Assembly (NCBI GenBank): GCA_035318745.1
Contig: DATHEA010000031.1
Span: 111,421 to 175,420 of the forward strand
Origin: VRUE01 sp035318745
Lineage (GTDB): Bacteria; Actinomycetota; Thermoleophilia; Solirubrobacterales; 70-9
Direction: 5' to 3'
DNA length: 64,000 bases
The stretch's first letter is position 1, and each line of letters opens with the position of its first letter. Positions 1 to 8,020 of the stretch are shown piece after piece. The notes under the pieces were generated by a model. That model had not been told where the DNA came from. It saw nothing but the letters and a program-made list of their open reading frames with translations, and searched no databases. The position numbers and the translations under genes were made by a program.

Positions 1-525
1 CCCAAGCACGACCGGATCTGCCTTGCCGACTTCTACCGGCCGCTGGAGAGTGGCGAACGCGACGTGGTCGCCCTGCAGGGCGTCACGGTCGGGCCCGAGG
101 TGACCGAGCTGATCGAGCGCCTGGAGAGCGAAGGCGAGTTCGCCGAGCAGCTCTTCGTCCACGGTCTCGGCGTGCAGTCCGCCGAGGGTCTGGCCGAGTG
201 GTTGCACGCCCAGGTGCGCCGCGAGCTCGGCATCGATCCCGACCAGGGACGCCGCTACTCCTGGGGCTACCCCGCCTGTCCGGACCAGTCTGAGCACGAG
301 AAGGTCTGGCGCCTGCTCGACCTCGAGCAGATCGGCATGACCCTCTCCGACGGCTACGCCGTGACCCCCGAGCAATCGACGGTGGCGATAGTCGCCCATC
401 ACCCCCAGGCCGTCTACTTCGGCATGAAATCCGGCTTCATCCCCGAGCACAAGGCGCCAGACGAACTGATCGCAGGCACCGAGCGAGGCGGCCAGCTCCC
501 ACCCGAGCGCGAGCCGGTCGGCTAG
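1..525 (+). CDS. metH: Methionine synthase (cobalamin-dependent), C-terminal AdoMet-binding activation domain, partial
   Basis: The frame is open from the first base, so the gene begins outside the window. The visible ~174 residues match the reactivation domain of cobalamin-dependent methionine synthase. That domain binds S-adenosylmethionine and remethylates cob(II)alamin that has become oxidised during turnover. The hallmark motif RRYSWGYPACPD is present, followed by the WRLLDL helix and a late region (MTLSDGYAVTPEQSTVAIVA) typical of the domain, then the conserved YFGM segment. The zinc, folate and B12 modules must lie upstream and cannot be checked here. The stop is followed by a hairpin repeat and an unrelated gene, so this is the end of its transcription unit. 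Confidence 0.93.
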   Translation, partial: PKHDRICLADFYRPLESGERDVVALQGVTVGPEVTELIERLESEGEFAEQLFVHGLGVQSAEGLAEWLHAQVRRELGIDPDQGRRYSWGYPACPDQSEHEKVWRLLDLEQIGMTLSDGYAVTPEQSTVAIVAHHPQAVYFGMKSGFIPEHKAPDELIAGTERGGQLPPEREPVG

Positions 526-594
526 GCCTGGGTCCCGAGCGCATCCCCCGCAACACGCAGTCAAATCAGCACCTCCTAGGGGCGAACCCGGCTG

Positions 595-638
595 CGGTGC
601 GCCTTATGTACCTGTGGGGGACAAAAGGCGCACCGGAA
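595..638. repeat. Hairpin repeat E, copy 1
   Basis: A 44-bp direct repeat whose second copy ends at 1597, on the other side of the intervening gene. The ends pair as a perfect stem (GGTGCGCCTT with AAGGCGCACC) around the loop ATGTACCTGTGGGGGACAA. The best start codon of the next gene (GTG at 614) lies inside this loop. Confidence 0.85.
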
Positions 639-1546
639 ACCTGAATCACGCGATTGCGGCGCTGGCGGACCGGCAGCATGGTGTGGTCTCGCGGCAACAG
701 CTACGAGCGCTGGGTCTGACAGATCGCGCGATCACTGCTCGGACCCTGTCCGGCTCCATGCACCCGCTCTTCCGTGGGACTTTCGCGGTCGGTCATCGCG
801 TAATTGGGCGACATGGGCGCATGCTTGCGGCCGTGCTTGCGTGTGGGGACGGAGCCGTCCTCTCCCACGGCAGTGCCGCCGAGTTACTCGGCTTGTGGGA
901 AAAAAGGGCAATCCCGGTGGACGTCATCGTCCCGCGCCGATCAGGCAGGAAGATCCAGGATGTTCGCTGGCACCATGTCCTCCGGCCGGAACCGGAGGAA
1001 ATCGGGGTCACCGAGGGGATCCCCTGTACGACTATCTCCCGGACACTGGTCGATTTGGCAGGGCGTGTGGGTGAGAAGTCGCTGCGACGGCTGGTCGAGC
1101 AAGCAGCTGTTCTCCGCCTGCTGGATATTCGGGACGTGGACCGCGTGCTCGCGCGTGGGCGGCGGCGTGGCGCCCCGGTGCTCCGCCCAATCCTTGATGT
1201 TTGGCGCACCGAGGATGAACGGATACCGCGATTGCGCAACCCATTCGAGGCGCGAGTTTTGCCCGGTCTCGTTGAAGTCGGTCTGCCCCGTCCGCAATGC
1301 AACGTCAAGCTGCGAATCGACGGACATATCCTCGAGGTCGACCTGCTCTGGAAGGAGCAGCGGTTGGTGATCGAAACGGACGGCGAGGAAACGCATGGCA
1401 CACGCGCCGCCTTCCAGCACGATCGCTGGCGCGATCAGGTTCTGGCGGCCGCCGGCTACCGCACCGCCCGAGTTACCTGGCGCCAGATGGAGAACGAACC
1501 TGCATCGACCCTCAAGCGCATCAAGCGCATGCTGGAAGCGCTTTGA
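614..1546 (+). CDS. AbiEi-antitoxin-like winged-helix plus DUF559 (PD-(D/E)XK-like) protein
   Basis: A 310-residue protein. Residues ~12-60 look like the N-terminal winged helix of AbiEi-type antitoxins (AALADRQHGVVSRQQLRALG). Residues ~208-310 look like a DUF559 domain, related to Vsr-type PD-(D/E)XK nucleases. Candidate catalytic residues are E212, D243 (in EVDLLW) and E254 (in VIETDG), followed by a conserved GYRTARVTWRQ segment. No partner toxin gene is adjacent. The GTG start at 614 falls inside the loop of a hairpin repeat, and the same repeat follows the stop, so the gene sits as a unit between two repeat copies. Family members are common, mostly uncharacterised, in actinobacteria. The DNA-binding or nuclease role is inferred, and the true start may lie slightly downstream. 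Confidence 0.8.
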   Translation: MGDKRRTGNLNHAIAALADRQHGVVSRQQLRALGLTDRAITARTLSGSMHPLFRGTFAVGHRVIGRHGRMLAAVLACGDGAVLSHGSAAELLGLWEKRAIPVDVIVPRRSGRKIQDVRWHHVLRPEPEEIGVTEGIPCTTISRTLVDLAGRVGEKSLRRLVEQAAVLRLLDIRDVDRVLARGRRRGAPVLRPILDVWRTEDERIPRLRNPFEARVLPGLVEVGLPRPQCNVKLRIDGHILEVDLLWKEQRLVIETDGEETHGTRAAFQHDRWRDQVLAAAGYRTARVTWRQMENEPASTLKRIKRMLEAL

Positions 1547-1550
1547 TGGG

Positions 1551-1597
1551 TTCCGGTGCGCCTTATGTACCTGTGGGGGACAAAAGGCGCACCGGAA
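1551..1597. repeat. Hairpin repeat E, copy 2
   Basis: Second copy of the repeat at 595-638. Here the stem is extended to 14 bp (TTCCGGTGCGCCTT with AAGGCGCACCGGAA) around the same loop. It begins 5 bp after the stop of the preceding gene, so it may also act as its terminator. It is followed 12 bp later by the end of tRNA-Gln. Confidence 0.85.
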
Positions 1598-1608
1598 GCT
1601 CGCGTGAG

Positions 1609-1681
1609 TTCCGGGGGAAGGACTCGAACCCTCGCTTCCTGGACCAAAACCAGACGTGCTAGCCGACTACACCACCCCGGA
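1609..1681 (-). tRNA. tRNA-Gln(TTG)
   Basis: On the minus strand the sequence folds as a standard cloverleaf. The acceptor TCCGGGG pairs with CCCCGGA, the anticodon stem is TCTGG/CCAGG (one G.U) with loop TTTTGGT giving anticodon TTG, and the T loop is TTCGAGT. The discriminator is A. CCA is not encoded. Confidence 0.93.
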
Positions 1682-1749
1682 TCGTGGTCACGAGCGTAGC
1701 GCCCATGTCGGGGTAGATCCCGTCCGGGCAGGCGCTTAGGGTCGTTTTC

Positions 1750-2319
1750 ATGGAGATAAGCGGAGTCTCGCTGGACCCGGAAGTACGCGCCGGGCTGGCG
1801 CGCAGCTGGAAGGCGCTGATGGCGATGGGGGTGCTGGCGATCGTCGTCGGCTGCGTGGCGATCGTCGTGCCCGCGGTGGCATCGGTCGGCACGGCGATCT
1901 TCATCGGCTGGATCCTGGTCATCGCCGGGGCCTTCCTCGTCGCCGGCGCGTTCACCGCGCACTCGATCGGGTCGGTCATCCTGCGCCTGCTCTGGGCCTT
2001 CCTCACGGTCATCGTCGGCCTCTGGCTGATCGTCGAACCGCACAACGGCACCCTGACCCTGACGCTGGTGCTCGGCACCTACTTCCTCTTCATGGGCCTC
2101 ACTCGCATCGCCGTCGCCTTCGCCGGCCGCGGCCGGCAGGGCGCGGGCCTAGTAGGTCTCAGCGGCGTCGCCGGCCTCCTGATCGGCATCCTCGTCCTGG
2201 CCAAGTTCCCCAGCTCCGCAGACTGGGCAATCGGCCTACTAGTAGGCATAGACCTGATCTTCGCCGGCTGGACCCTGACCTCAGTAGCTCTCGTGGGTCG
2301 GGACCTCTCCCGCAGCTGA
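1750..2319 (+). CDS. HdeD-family (DUF308) integral membrane protein
   Basis: A 189-residue very hydrophobic protein with about six membrane segments in three repeated helical pairs, the layout of the HdeD/DUF308 family. The characteristic pattern is visible: WKALMAMGVLAIVVG near the N-terminus, then GWILVIAGAFLVAGAF, then GTYFLFMGLTRI and GIDLIFAGWTL. In enterobacteria HdeD is linked to acid resistance. In actinobacteria the family has no settled role, so no function is claimed. The ATG at 1750 gives a short cytoplasmic N-tail before the first membrane segment. It stands alone between tRNA-Gln (opposite strand) and a long hairpin element. Confidence 0.85.
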   Translation: MEISGVSLDPEVRAGLARSWKALMAMGVLAIVVGCVAIVVPAVASVGTAIFIGWILVIAGAFLVAGAFTAHSIGSVILRLLWAFLTVIVGLWLIVEPHNGTLTLTLVLGTYFLFMGLTRIAVAFAGRGRQGAGLVGLSGVAGLLIGILVLAKFPSSADWAIGLLVGIDLIFAGWTLTSVALVGRDLSRS

Positions 2320-2356
2320 CGCATCCCGGAGCGCGATCTGCCGCAAGCGCTGGGCC

Positions 2357-2475
2357 GAGCGAGGATGGGGCATCCCGGAGTGCGCGGCGTCCTGTTTTCG
2401 CCCCACCGGTCGTAGAGAGGTGCGCTTGGATGGTGGCGAAAACCCAGCAAACGGAGGGATGCCCCATCCTCGCTC
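2357..2475. repeat. Long hairpin element, core type C (119 bp)
   Basis: Perfect 20-bp terminal arms (2357-2376 with 2456-2475) enclose a structured core with an inner stem GTTTTCGCC/GGCGAAAAC. Read on the minus strand, the core (GCTGGGTTTTCGCC ... GGCGAAAACAGGACGCC) matches the core of the element at 20855-20992 inside the glycosyltransferase gene. The outer arms of the two copies are unrelated. It lies just upstream of glmU. Confidence 0.8.
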
Positions 2476-2496
2476 CCCCGGCATTACGATCCAAAG

Positions 2497-3888
2497 GTGA
2501 GCTCCCCCCTGGTTCTGGTCATGGCGGCCGGCGAGGGCACGCGTATGCGCTCGTCGACGCCGAAGATGCTCCATCCCGTCTGCGGGCGGCCGATGGTCGC
2601 CTGGCCGATCCTTGCTGCGCGCGAGGCCGGCGCCGGTCGGGTCGCGGCGATCGTCTCGCCCGGCCGCGACATCTCCGCCGGCTTCCCTGGCGAGGTCGAG
2701 ACCGTCGTCCAGCCCGAGCCAGACGGCACCGGCGGCGCGGTGCGTGCCGCCCTGCCACTGATCGAGGAAGCTGAGACCGTTCTCGTCCTCTCCGGCGACC
2801 ATCCACTGATCTCCGCCGAGGACATCGCCGGCCTGCTCGAGGCTCACGCATCCTCCGGCGCTGGGGCGACGATGCTGACGATCGAGCTCGACGATCCCGG
2901 CTCATACGGCCGGGTCGTTCGTAGTGCCGACGGCGAGGTTGAACGGGTAGTCGAGGCTAAAGCGGCCGGCGATGCCAGCGGCGACGAGCTCGCGATCCGC
3001 GAGATCAATGCCGGCACCTACGCCTTCGCCGCCGAGTCGCTCGCCGCCGCCCTTCGCGGGCTCTCCAACGACAACGCGCAGGGGGAGTACTACCTGACGG
3101 ATGTCTTCGCGGCACTGCGCGAGGCGGGTCACTCGGTGGCCGGCCACCGAACCGAGGACTTCGCGGTGACGATGGGGGTCAACAATCGCGCCGAGCTCGC
3201 CGCCGTGGAGGCCGAGGGGCGACGCCGCATACTCGAGCGCCACATGCTGGCCGGCGTCACGGTCGTCGATCCCGGCACGACCTGGGTCGACGCGAGCGTG
3301 GAGATCGCCGCCGACGCCCGGGTCGAGCCCGGCACGAGCTTGCGCGGCGCCACCGGAGTCGGCGCCGGCTCGGTTGTCGGCCCGCTCAGCACGCTGATCG
3401 ACACTCGCCTCGGCGCGAACGTGAAGGTTCCGCACTCCTATCTGGTCGAGTGCGACGTCCTCGACGGCTGCAGCGTCGGTCCCTTCGCCTACCTGCGCCC
3501 CGGCGCTCATCTGGAGGCGGGCGCCAAGGCCGGCACCTTCGTCGAGATCAAGAACTCGCAGATCGGGGCGGGCGCCAAGGTTCCACATCTCGCCTACGTC
3601 GGCGATGCCGACGTCGGCGCGGGCAGCAATTTGGGCGCCGGCACGATCACCGCCAACTACGACGGTTTCCGCAAGCACCGCACGACGATCGGCGCCGATG
3701 TGCGGCTCGGCGTTGACACGATGCTGATCGCCCCGGTACAAGTCGGGGACGCCGCCTACACTGGCGCCGGAGCGGTGATCAAGAAGGATGTCCCCGAGGG
3801 GGCGCTAGCGGTGAGCGAGAACGACCAGAGGAACATCGAGGGCTACGCGGAGGGCAAGTCCGCCCGGGCCCATGAGGAGGATTCGTGA
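2497..3888 (+). CDS. glmU: Bifunctional GlmU: GlcN-1-P acetyltransferase / GlcNAc-1-P uridyltransferase
   Basis: A 463-residue protein of normal family length that makes UDP-GlcNAc for peptidoglycan. The N-terminal half is a nucleotidyltransferase with the signature AAGEGTRM near residue 10, a lysine in STPKMLHPVCG, and SGDHPL around residue 87. The C-terminal half is a left-handed parallel beta-helix of hexapeptide repeats. It carries the acetyltransferase site (VPHLAYVGD, with the catalytic His) and the GAGTITANYDG segment that follows. GTG at 2497 is the only start that preserves the nucleotide-binding strand. Its TGA overlaps the GTG of prs in a 4-nt GTGA junction, so the two genes are translationally coupled, a common pairing in actinobacteria. 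Confidence 0.97.
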   Translation: MSSPLVLVMAAGEGTRMRSSTPKMLHPVCGRPMVAWPILAAREAGAGRVAAIVSPGRDISAGFPGEVETVVQPEPDGTGGAVRAALPLIEEAETVLVLSGDHPLISAEDIAGLLEAHASSGAGATMLTIELDDPGSYGRVVRSADGEVERVVEAKAAGDASGDELAIREINAGTYAFAAESLAAALRGLSNDNAQGEYYLTDVFAALREAGHSVAGHRTEDFAVTMGVNNRAELAAVEAEGRRRILERHMLAGVTVVDPGTTWVDASVEIAADARVEPGTSLRGATGVGAGSVVGPLSTLIDTRLGANVKVPHSYLVECDVLDGCSVGPFAYLRPGAHLEAGAKAGTFVEIKNSQIGAGAKVPHLAYVGDADVGAGSNLGAGTITANYDGFRKHRTTIGADVRLGVDTMLIAPVQVGDAAYTGAGAVIKKDVPEGALAVSENDQRNIEGYAEGKSARAHEEDS

Positions 3889-4913
3889 GCACGATCGAGC
3901 AGCGCCCCGAGGCGGCGCCGACCGCCATCCCGCACGACTACTCGAAGCGGATGATGGTCTTCGGCGGCCGCAGCTCGATGGAGCTGGCGGCCAAGGTGGC
4001 CGGCAAGCTCGACCTCGACCTCGGCCAGGTGACGCTGAAGACCTTCGCCAACGGCGAGGTCTACTGCCGCTACGAGGAGTCGATCCGCGGCGCTGACGTC
4101 TTCATCGTCCAGTCGACCTGCGCCAACGAGCAGAGCGAGATGACGCCGAACGACGCCCTGGTCGAGCTGTTGACGATGATCGACGCCGCGCAGGGCGCCT
4201 CCGCCCACCGCATCATCGCCGTCCTGCCCTGGTACGGCTACGCCCGCCAGGACAAGAAGTCTGCGCCGCGCGAGCCGATCTCCGCCCGCATCGTCGCCAA
4301 GTGCCTGGAGGGGGTCGGCACCGACCGCGTTCTCACGATGGACCTGCATGCCGGCCAGGTGCAGGGCTTCTTCCACGTCCCGGTCGACCACATGACTGCG
4401 ATGCCGATGCTGACCCAGTGGTTCGCCGACCAGGAACTGAGCGAGGAGCTCGTGATCGTCTCCCCCGACGCCGGCCGGGTCAAGACCGCGCGCAACTTCG
4501 CCCGACGCATCGGCACCCATTGGGCCGTGATGGAGAAGGAGCGCCCCGCCCAGCAGGTGGCCGAGATCGGCTACGTGGTCGGCGACGTGAAGGGCAAGAC
4601 CGCGGTCCTTGTCGACGACATGATCGACACCGCGGGGACGCTCTGTGCCGCCGCGCAGACGGTGCTCGACGAGGGGGCCGCGCGGGTCATCGCCTGCGCC
4701 ACGCACGGCGTCTTCTCCGGGCCGGCCTACGAACGGCTGGCGGACTCGGCGATCGAGCGGATCGTCGTCACCGACACGATCCCGCTCCGCCCCGGCGCCC
4801 CGGACAACATCACGGTGCTCTCGACCGCCGGCACCTTCGCCGACTCGATCCGCCGCATCTTCACCGACGACTCGGTCTCCGAGATCTTCGCCGGCGAGAA
4901 CCAGCTCTTCTAG
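3885..4913 (+). CDS. prs: Ribose-phosphate pyrophosphokinase (PRPP synthase)
   Basis: A 342-residue enzyme that forms PRPP from ribose-5-phosphate and ATP for nucleotide, His and Trp synthesis. The ATP-binding region (YGYARQDKKS), the conserved DLHAGQVQGFF segment, the flexible-loop region VVSPDAGRVKTARNFA, and the PRPP-binding loop VLVDDMIDTAGTL are all present. It starts with GTG overlapping the glmU stop. A GAGGAGG ribosome-binding site lies 5 nt upstream, within glmU. About 20 extra N-terminal residues precede the first core strand, which is usual in actinobacterial members. Confidence 0.97.
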   Translation: MSTIEQRPEAAPTAIPHDYSKRMMVFGGRSSMELAAKVAGKLDLDLGQVTLKTFANGEVYCRYEESIRGADVFIVQSTCANEQSEMTPNDALVELLTMIDAAQGASAHRIIAVLPWYGYARQDKKSAPREPISARIVAKCLEGVGTDRVLTMDLHAGQVQGFFHVPVDHMTAMPMLTQWFADQELSEELVIVSPDAGRVKTARNFARRIGTHWAVMEKERPAQQVAEIGYVVGDVKGKTAVLVDDMIDTAGTLCAAAQTVLDEGAARVIACATHGVFSGPAYERLADSAIERIVVTDTIPLRPGAPDNITVLSTAGTFADSIRRIFTDDSVSEIFAGENQLF

Positions 4914-4917
4914 CGCC

Positions 4918-5661
4918 CTGGCCACCCAGGGATCAGCCGGGCTGCGCCTGGTCGGCCACAAGGGCGCCGACCTGATCGCCCCCGGCAACACGCTGGAGAG
5001 CTTCGCCGCGGCGGTCGAGGCCGGCGTCGACACGATCGAGTTCGACGTGCTCTGGACGCGCGACGGCCATCCTCGCCTGGCGGCGGCGGAGCGAACGCCG
5101 CTGATCGCCGCCCACGATTGGCACGACGCGGAAGGACGCAAGCCGCTGACCTTGGGCGAAGCGCTCGACGCCTTTACGAGGCCGCCGCTGGACGATGTCG
5201 AGATCGACCTCGACATCAAGCTGCCCGGGCGGGAGGAGGACATCGTCGCCGCCGTCCGCGAGCGCGGGTTGCTCCGCCGGGCGATGGTCTCGACCATGGA
5301 GCTCTCGACCCTGGCCCGGATCGGTGAGCTGGAGCCGGACCTGCGGCGCGGCTGGACCTATCCGAGAGTGACGAAGGACTGGACCTCGAAGCGCTGGGCA
5401 AAGGCGCCGATGCTGGCCGCCCTCGTCTGGATGCGGGAACGGCTGCCGGGCCTTGCCGCGCGCGAGCTGCCGCGGATGGGGGTGGAGGCGATGTGGGTCT
5501 ACCACCCGCTCGTCAGCCCGCGTCTGGCGCGCATAACGAAGCTCGCCGGCGTAGAGCTGATCGCCTGGACCGTCGACGACCCGCGCCGCATGAGCAAGCT
5601 GGTGGCGGCAGGAGTCAACGGCATCTGTTCGAACGACCCGCGCCTGTTCGACCGGCTCTAG
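4918..5661 (+). CDS. Glycerophosphodiester phosphodiesterase-like protein
   Basis: About 247 residues with the GDPD TIM-barrel pattern: LVGHKGADLIAPGNT at the N-terminus, DTIEFDV, AAHDW, DVEIDLDIK, and a C-terminal IAWTVDDPRRM ... GVNGICSNDP. The family hydrolyses glycerophosphodiesters to sn-glycerol-3-phosphate and an alcohol. The usual first motif is HRG...PENT, where the Glu binds the metal. Here it reads APGNT, so one ligand is replaced by Gly. No ATG, GTG or TTG lies between the prs stop and the first motif. CTG at 4918 is the likely start, 4 nt after prs. The only ATG upstream in frame (4645) lies deep inside prs. It converges with the DUF6159 gene, with stops overlapping. Confidence 0.78.
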   Translation: MATQGSAGLRLVGHKGADLIAPGNTLESFAAAVEAGVDTIEFDVLWTRDGHPRLAAAERTPLIAAHDWHDAEGRKPLTLGEALDAFTRPPLDDVEIDLDIKLPGREEDIVAAVRERGLLRRAMVSTMELSTLARIGELEPDLRRGWTYPRVTKDWTSKRWAKAPMLAALVWMRERLPGLAARELPRMGVEAMWVYHPLVSPRLARITKLAGVELIAWTVDDPRRMSKLVAAGVNGICSNDPRLFDRL

Positions 5662-6518
5662 ACGGTGCCGGGCGTCGCCGTCGGCGGCGCGTTGCGGCCG
5701 TGCTTGCGCTTCACGGCCGACTCCATGTCCTCGGCGCTGAAGCCGCCGACCGCCTCGCCGTCCAGCGCGTAGCGGTAGAGCGCTACGCCGAAGATGCCGC
5801 TCAGCGCCTTGCTGATCAGCAGAGCGATCGCCAGGCCGATCGCGCCGAGGACGACAAGGAGCGCACCGGCGAAGCTCGCCGAGGCCCAGACCAGCACGCC
5901 GATCGCGATCAGCGCCGCGCTCGGCAGCACGCCGAAGAGGAAGACCGCGCCGCCGATTGCGATGTTGCCGGTGATCTGCTGCCCCCAGCGCGATTTGAAC
6001 AGGCTCGCCGAGCGCTTCAGCGTCTCGATCGGCCCGGTGCCCTCGATCGCAATCACGGGTACGGCGAGGAAGGTGACCAGCGACCAGGCCATGCCGACCA
6101 GCCGGGCGGCGATCGTCCCGGCAATGCCGCCCTGGTTCTCCAGTGCCCCCATCAGCACGCTGATCGCGGTCGAGACCGCCGCCCAGCCGCAGATCTGGGA
6201 AAAGCGGCTGCGCGCTACGGCGAGCCCATCGCCGACGGTCGCCTGCTCGCCGCGAAAGATCATGTCGGCGGCAGCCGCGAGGCCGACGCTGAAGTAGAAG
6301 CCGACCACGCTGAGCACGTAGACGCCGATCACCAACAGCGGGATCGCGCCGCCGAGCACGTCCTTGTCCAGGAGATAGAGCCCCGGTCCGAGGAAGACGA
6401 AGGCCAGCGGGATCGTGGCGACCGCCCCGTACAGGGGGAAGCGGGCCAGCTCGCGGTGGCTGTTCAACACTCCCCAGCTTTTCTTCGTCAAGGCCCAACC
6501 GCGCCGGATCCTGCTCAT
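5658..6518 (-). CDS. DUF6159-like multi-pass membrane protein
   Basis: A 286-residue protein that begins with a basic amphipathic stretch (MSRIRRGWALTKKSWGVL) followed by six or so hydrophobic segments. The pattern SALFKSRW-like (here SASLFKSRWGQQ) in the middle and a charged C-terminal tail are typical of the DUF6159 family, whose function is unknown. Its ATG overlaps the TGA of the upstream ABC1 kinase gene in an ATGA junction, so the two are translated together. This suggests a membrane role connected with that kinase-like protein, but nothing more specific can be read from the sequence. Confidence 0.75.
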   Translation of the reverse strand: MSRIRRGWALTKKSWGVLNSHRELARFPLYGAVATIPLAFVFLGPGLYLLDKDVLGGAIPLLVIGVYVLSVVGFYFSVGLAAAADMIFRGEQATVGDGLAVARSRFSQICGWAAVSTAISVLMGALENQGGIAGTIAARLVGMAWSLVTFLAVPVIAIEGTGPIETLKRSASLFKSRWGQQITGNIAIGGAVFLFGVLPSAALIAIGVLVWASASFAGALLVVLGAIGLAIALLISKALSGIFGVALYRYALDGEAVGGFSAEDMESAVKRKHGRNAPPTATPGTV

Positions 6519-7948
6519 CGCTGATCTCCTTCCAGGGATCGCTCGACAATCGGGGTCTGCCTTACGCCTCTTCCCTCGAAGTACTCCCACTCCTGCTCGC
6601 CCAGCTCGGTTGCGGGCGGGTCTGCGTAGATCCACTCGCGCATGATCCGGTGCCAGTTGCGCTTTGCCCGCAACTGGCCGAGCACGGCGACGACGCCGAT
6701 TTCCATTCGCCGACCCATCAACTCCTCCGCCGGCATCGACTCGCGCCGCATCAGGTCGTAGTACTCGGAGCGGGGGTCGTTGGTCGACTCGATGATCTTC
6801 ATCACCCGCTCTGGGCTGATCTCGATCTCGCGGTCCTCGACGAACCAACCGCTGACAGCCATCATGTGTTCCATCAGCCGTTCGGCGTCGAGCTTCGAGG
6901 GGTTCTTGATGAAGCCGAGCTCGTGCAGGGCGCTGCGAAAGCGCTCCGGATCGTTGTGGAAGGCGGCATCGACTACCCGCTGCTCGAGCACGATCTGCTC
7001 GTGGTCGAGCTTCTTGGTCATGCCGAAGTCGAGGAAGGCGACCCGTCCGTCGTCCATCAGGATGTAGTTGCCGGGGTGGGGGTCGGCGTTGAAGTGGCGC
7101 AGATGGTAGATCGAGCCGAAGCTGCCGCGGAAGACGATCTCGCCGAAGCGGTTGCGCTGCTCGTGTGGCAGCTCCTTGATCTGCTCGAAGTCGATGCCCG
7201 TCACCAGCTCGGTGACGAGGACACGGCGGCGTGAGAGGCGGGTGATCACTTCCGGCACGTAGATGAAGGGGTGGTCGCGATAGGCGCGGGCGAAAGTGCG
7301 CTGGTTCTGCGCCTCGTACTCGTAGTCGAGCTCCTCCATCACCCGCTCGCGCAGCTCGTGGGCGATTGCCTTGGCATCGAGGCCGGGGGCGAGAGCGCGG
7401 GCGAGGCGGACGATGGTGCCGGCGTTGCGCAGGTCGGCGTCGAGTGCCTCGGCGATCCCCGGGTACTGGATCTTGACTGCAACCCGGCGCCCGTCGAGCA
7501 GCTCCGCGCGGTGCACTTGGCCGATCGAGGCGGCGGCGAAGGCCTCATGCTCGAACTCGGCGAACAGCTCGGAAACCGGCTCGCCGTCGTACTCCTCGAG
7601 CAGCACCTTCTCGACCTTCTCCCAGGGCATCGGCGGGGCCGAGGTGCGCAGCTTGGCCAGCTGCTCCTGATAGATCTCGCGCGACTCCTCCGGCAGGAAG
7701 TCGGTGTCGATGAAGGAGGCGAACTGCCCCAGCTTCATCGCCGCGCCCTTCATCTGGCCGAGTGCGCCGACCATCTTCAGCGCCGTCTCCAGGTGACGCT
7801 GCTCGAGCTTTTCCTTGCCGCCCTCCTCGGAGCGGGCGACGTTGGTCGCCTTGGTCCCGGCGTAGCGGGCGCCCTGCACGCCGACGATCGAGCCCAGCTT
7901 GGCCGAGCGGCGGAGCCGCCCTTTGGGGATCTTCGAGTCGTCGGCCAT
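6515..7948 (-). CDS. ABC1/UbiB-family atypical kinase (AarF-like)
   Basis: A 477-residue member of the ABC1 (ADCK/UbiB) family of atypical protein-kinase-like ATPases, linked in other organisms to isoprenoid-quinone homeostasis. The diagnostic KxGQ motif is KLGQ at residues 72-75. The Ala-rich nucleotide loop is AAASIGQVH, the ATP-binding lysine lies in VAVKIQYPG, the catalytic loop is HADPHPGNY and the metal-binding motif is FLDFGMTK. No clear membrane anchor is seen at the C-terminus. It is the first gene of a two-gene minus-strand unit with the DUF6159-like gene. It diverges from rplY across a 72-bp gap that must hold both promoters. Confidence 0.93.
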   Translation of the reverse strand: MADDSKIPKGRLRRSAKLGSIVGVQGARYAGTKATNVARSEEGGKEKLEQRHLETALKMVGALGQMKGAAMKLGQFASFIDTDFLPEESREIYQEQLAKLRTSAPPMPWEKVEKVLLEEYDGEPVSELFAEFEHEAFAAASIGQVHRAELLDGRRVAVKIQYPGIAEALDADLRNAGTIVRLARALAPGLDAKAIAHELRERVMEELDYEYEAQNQRTFARAYRDHPFIYVPEVITRLSRRRVLVTELVTGIDFEQIKELPHEQRNRFGEIVFRGSFGSIYHLRHFNADPHPGNYILMDDGRVAFLDFGMTKKLDHEQIVLEQRVVDAAFHNDPERFRSALHELGFIKNPSKLDAERLMEHMMAVSGWFVEDREIEISPERVMKIIESTNDPRSEYYDLMRRESMPAEELMGRRMEIGVVAVLGQLRAKRNWHRIMREWIYADPPATELGEQEWEYFEGRGVRQTPIVERSLEGDQR

Positions 7949-8020
7949 CGCCCGGCAAGGTTGTCACAGCTACCTCGCGGCGGTCTCCGTTTCCCGGCTT
8001 TCTCTATCCTCTCCCGTCCG

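Noticed and set aside
3843..5297. 484-codon frame opposite prs
   Set aside because: Antisense to a clear PRPP synthase; composition is typical of a shadow frame.
7271..8020. N-terminal extension of L25 upstream of 8021
   Set aside because: The extension is antisense to the ABC1 kinase gene and L25 homology begins at 8021.
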